A DNA stretch of 15,998 bases from Victivallales bacterium (GTDB lineage: Bacteria; Verrucomicrobiota; Lentisphaeria; Victivallales; Victivallaceae): assembly GCA_030634125.1 (NCBI GenBank), contig DAOWBJ010000007.1, positions 1 to 15,998 on the forward strand, in the 5' to 3' direction. A program made the translations under genes and the position numbers. This document shows, in pieces, positions 15,059 to 15,998 of this stretch; position 1 is the first letter of the stretch; every line of letters starts with the position of its first letter. The notes beneath the pieces are model-generated. The model was not told the DNA's origin and did not search any database. It saw nothing but the letters and a program-made list of their open reading frames with translations.

Positions 15059-15998
15059 ATGTTAAAGCTGTTTTATATAAAAGCTGTATTGAAAGCCGGC
15101 ACGGTTATATTTCTGTATTGTACTTTCAGCATCCTTAACGCGGATGACGCGGCACGTTTGCGCGCGCTCGGCGATGCCGCGATCAAAGCGCGGGATTACA
15201 AACAGGCTGTCAGATTTTATAAGCGTTATAAATCGGCTTCAGCGGAAGACAAAAAAAGTTTGCGGGATGCTTACATACGTCTGATCGCGACGTATATAAG
15301 CGCATCACAAATTACTGATGCCAAACGCGAACTCGCGGCCTTCTCTAAAGCTTTTCCGCTTGCCGGAAATAATTCAAAAGCTCTCTATCAGGCAAGTATT
15401 TACATGCTTGAACGCAAGTATAAAGATGCCGAAAAATTATTGCGTTTAACGCTGAAAAGTAAACTTAAAAAAGGGGATTTATACTTTCAACTTCTTTCGA
15501 CTTTAGGACTCAGTCTGAGGCGTCAAAATCTCTGGCTGGACGCTGCAAAAATTTACTCTTTGCTGGAACAGCAGGCAAAAGGGACTTCATGGGGATTCAC
15601 AGCATTCCAACAAAAATTATTTTGCCTGATTATGGGTGAAGATTTAATAAAAAGCAAAAAACTTTTTGCTGAAAGCAAAAAATTCAGCAGCCATGCTGAT
15701 TATTCACAATTAAAATTGCTTCTTTTGCTGCAGATGATTAAGGAAAAGAAATTTTCCGAGCTGCGTAAAACTTACGCAGAAGTAATGAAAGATATTGAAG
15801 TCAAACCTAATCCTCTGGTATATAAAATTTCACAAAGCGCGATAAAACATTTTTTTAAAAACGGGCATCCCCGGGACGCGATAATATTTTTGCGTGATGC
15901 TTTCAAGTTCGCGCCGAACGACCACGAACGCAAGGACACTCTGCTTTTGCTCGTAAATACTTATGTTAAGGTCAAACAGAGCGATCCGGCGATTAAAA
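15059..15998 (+). CDS. Secreted helical-repeat (TPR-like) protein, 3' end outside window
   Basis: A frame opens at ATG 15059, with AGAGGA at 15047-15052, and stays open for 313 codons to the window end, so the gene is incomplete. The N-terminus has basic residues, a hydrophobic core (about 10-24) and a probable signal-peptidase I site after SILNA, near residue 28; no proper lipobox is seen. The mature part begins with TPR-like ALGDAAIKARDYKQAVRFYKRY and continues as alpha-helical pairs, such as LYQASIYMLERKYKDAEKLL and DAIIFLRDAFKFAPNDHERK. It is likely a periplasmic or outer-membrane-associated scaffold. It starts 33 nt after recA with no terminator between, so it may be co-transcribed. No named family is recognised. 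Confidence 0.8.
   Translation, partial: MLKLFYIKAVLKAGTVIFLYCTFSILNADDAARLRALGDAAIKARDYKQAVRFYKRYKSASAEDKKSLRDAYIRLIATYISASQITDAKRELAAFSKAFPLAGNNSKALYQASIYMLERKYKDAEKLLRLTLKSKLKKGDLYFQLLSTLGLSLRRQNLWLDAAKIYSLLEQQAKGTSWGFTAFQQKLFCLIMGEDLIKSKKLFAESKKFSSHADYSQLKLLLLLQMIKEKKFSELRKTYAEVMKDIEVKPNPLVYKISQSAIKHFFKNGHPRDAIIFLRDAFKFAPNDHERKDTLLLLVNTYVKVKQSDPAIK

Overview
This 16 kb window is a dense, all-plus-strand stretch of a bacterial chromosome. It is mostly core genes: accD, the 4.5S/SRP RNA, rph, dnaX, ybaB, recR, gyrB and recA. They are preceded by a metal P-type ATPase and an ABC-2 exporter module, and followed by a secreted tetratricopeptide-like protein. Base composition is moderate, start sites carry clear AGGA/GGAG Shine-Dalgarno sequences, and GyrB has the long Gram-negative-type insertion. 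Together with an ABC-2 exporter next to a large membrane-anchored repeat protein, this fits a Gram-negative bacterium, perhaps of the Planctomycetes-Verrucomicrobia-Lentisphaerae group. No taxonomic marker proves the assignment, so it is an inference of low confidence.

Region 1 (1-1667) holds the C-terminal part of a P1B-type heavy-metal ATPase whose start lies outside the window. Region 2 (1708-5942) is a tight three-gene cluster: ABC ATPase, ABC-2 permease with a large extracytoplasmic insertion, and an anchored helical-repeat protein. It looks like one transport or envelope system of unknown substrate. Region 3 (5997-7001) is accD, then a 4.5S SRP RNA gene with its own promoter starting inside the end of accD and a T-tract terminator. 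Region 4 (7028-10671) is rph-dnaX-ybaB-recR: RNA 3'-end maturation, clamp loader, nucleoid-associated protein and recombination mediator. SRP RNA followed by dnaX-ybaB-recR echoes the scr-dnaX-yaaK-recR order of Bacillus, with rph interposed.

Region 5 (10670-11405) is the only sizeable gap and the most unusual part of the window. Two ~200 bp arms in inverted orientation, each made of a string of small hairpins and each ending in an outward-facing intrinsic terminator, flank a ~225 bp core. The core contains a 65-codon C-terminal gene remnant. I read it as a repetitive or mobile, REP/BIME- or MITE-like composite inserted exactly between the recR stop codon and the gyrB promoter region. The gyrB upstream DNA (11297-11405) carries a 9-base direct repeat and two palindromes that may be regulatory.

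Region 6 (11406-15998) is gyrB, recA only 17 nt downstream, and then an incomplete gene for a signal-peptide-bearing repeat protein. The best candidate for something undescribed is the hairpin-armed inverted-repeat element at 10670-11296. Much of the rest is recognisable core machinery.
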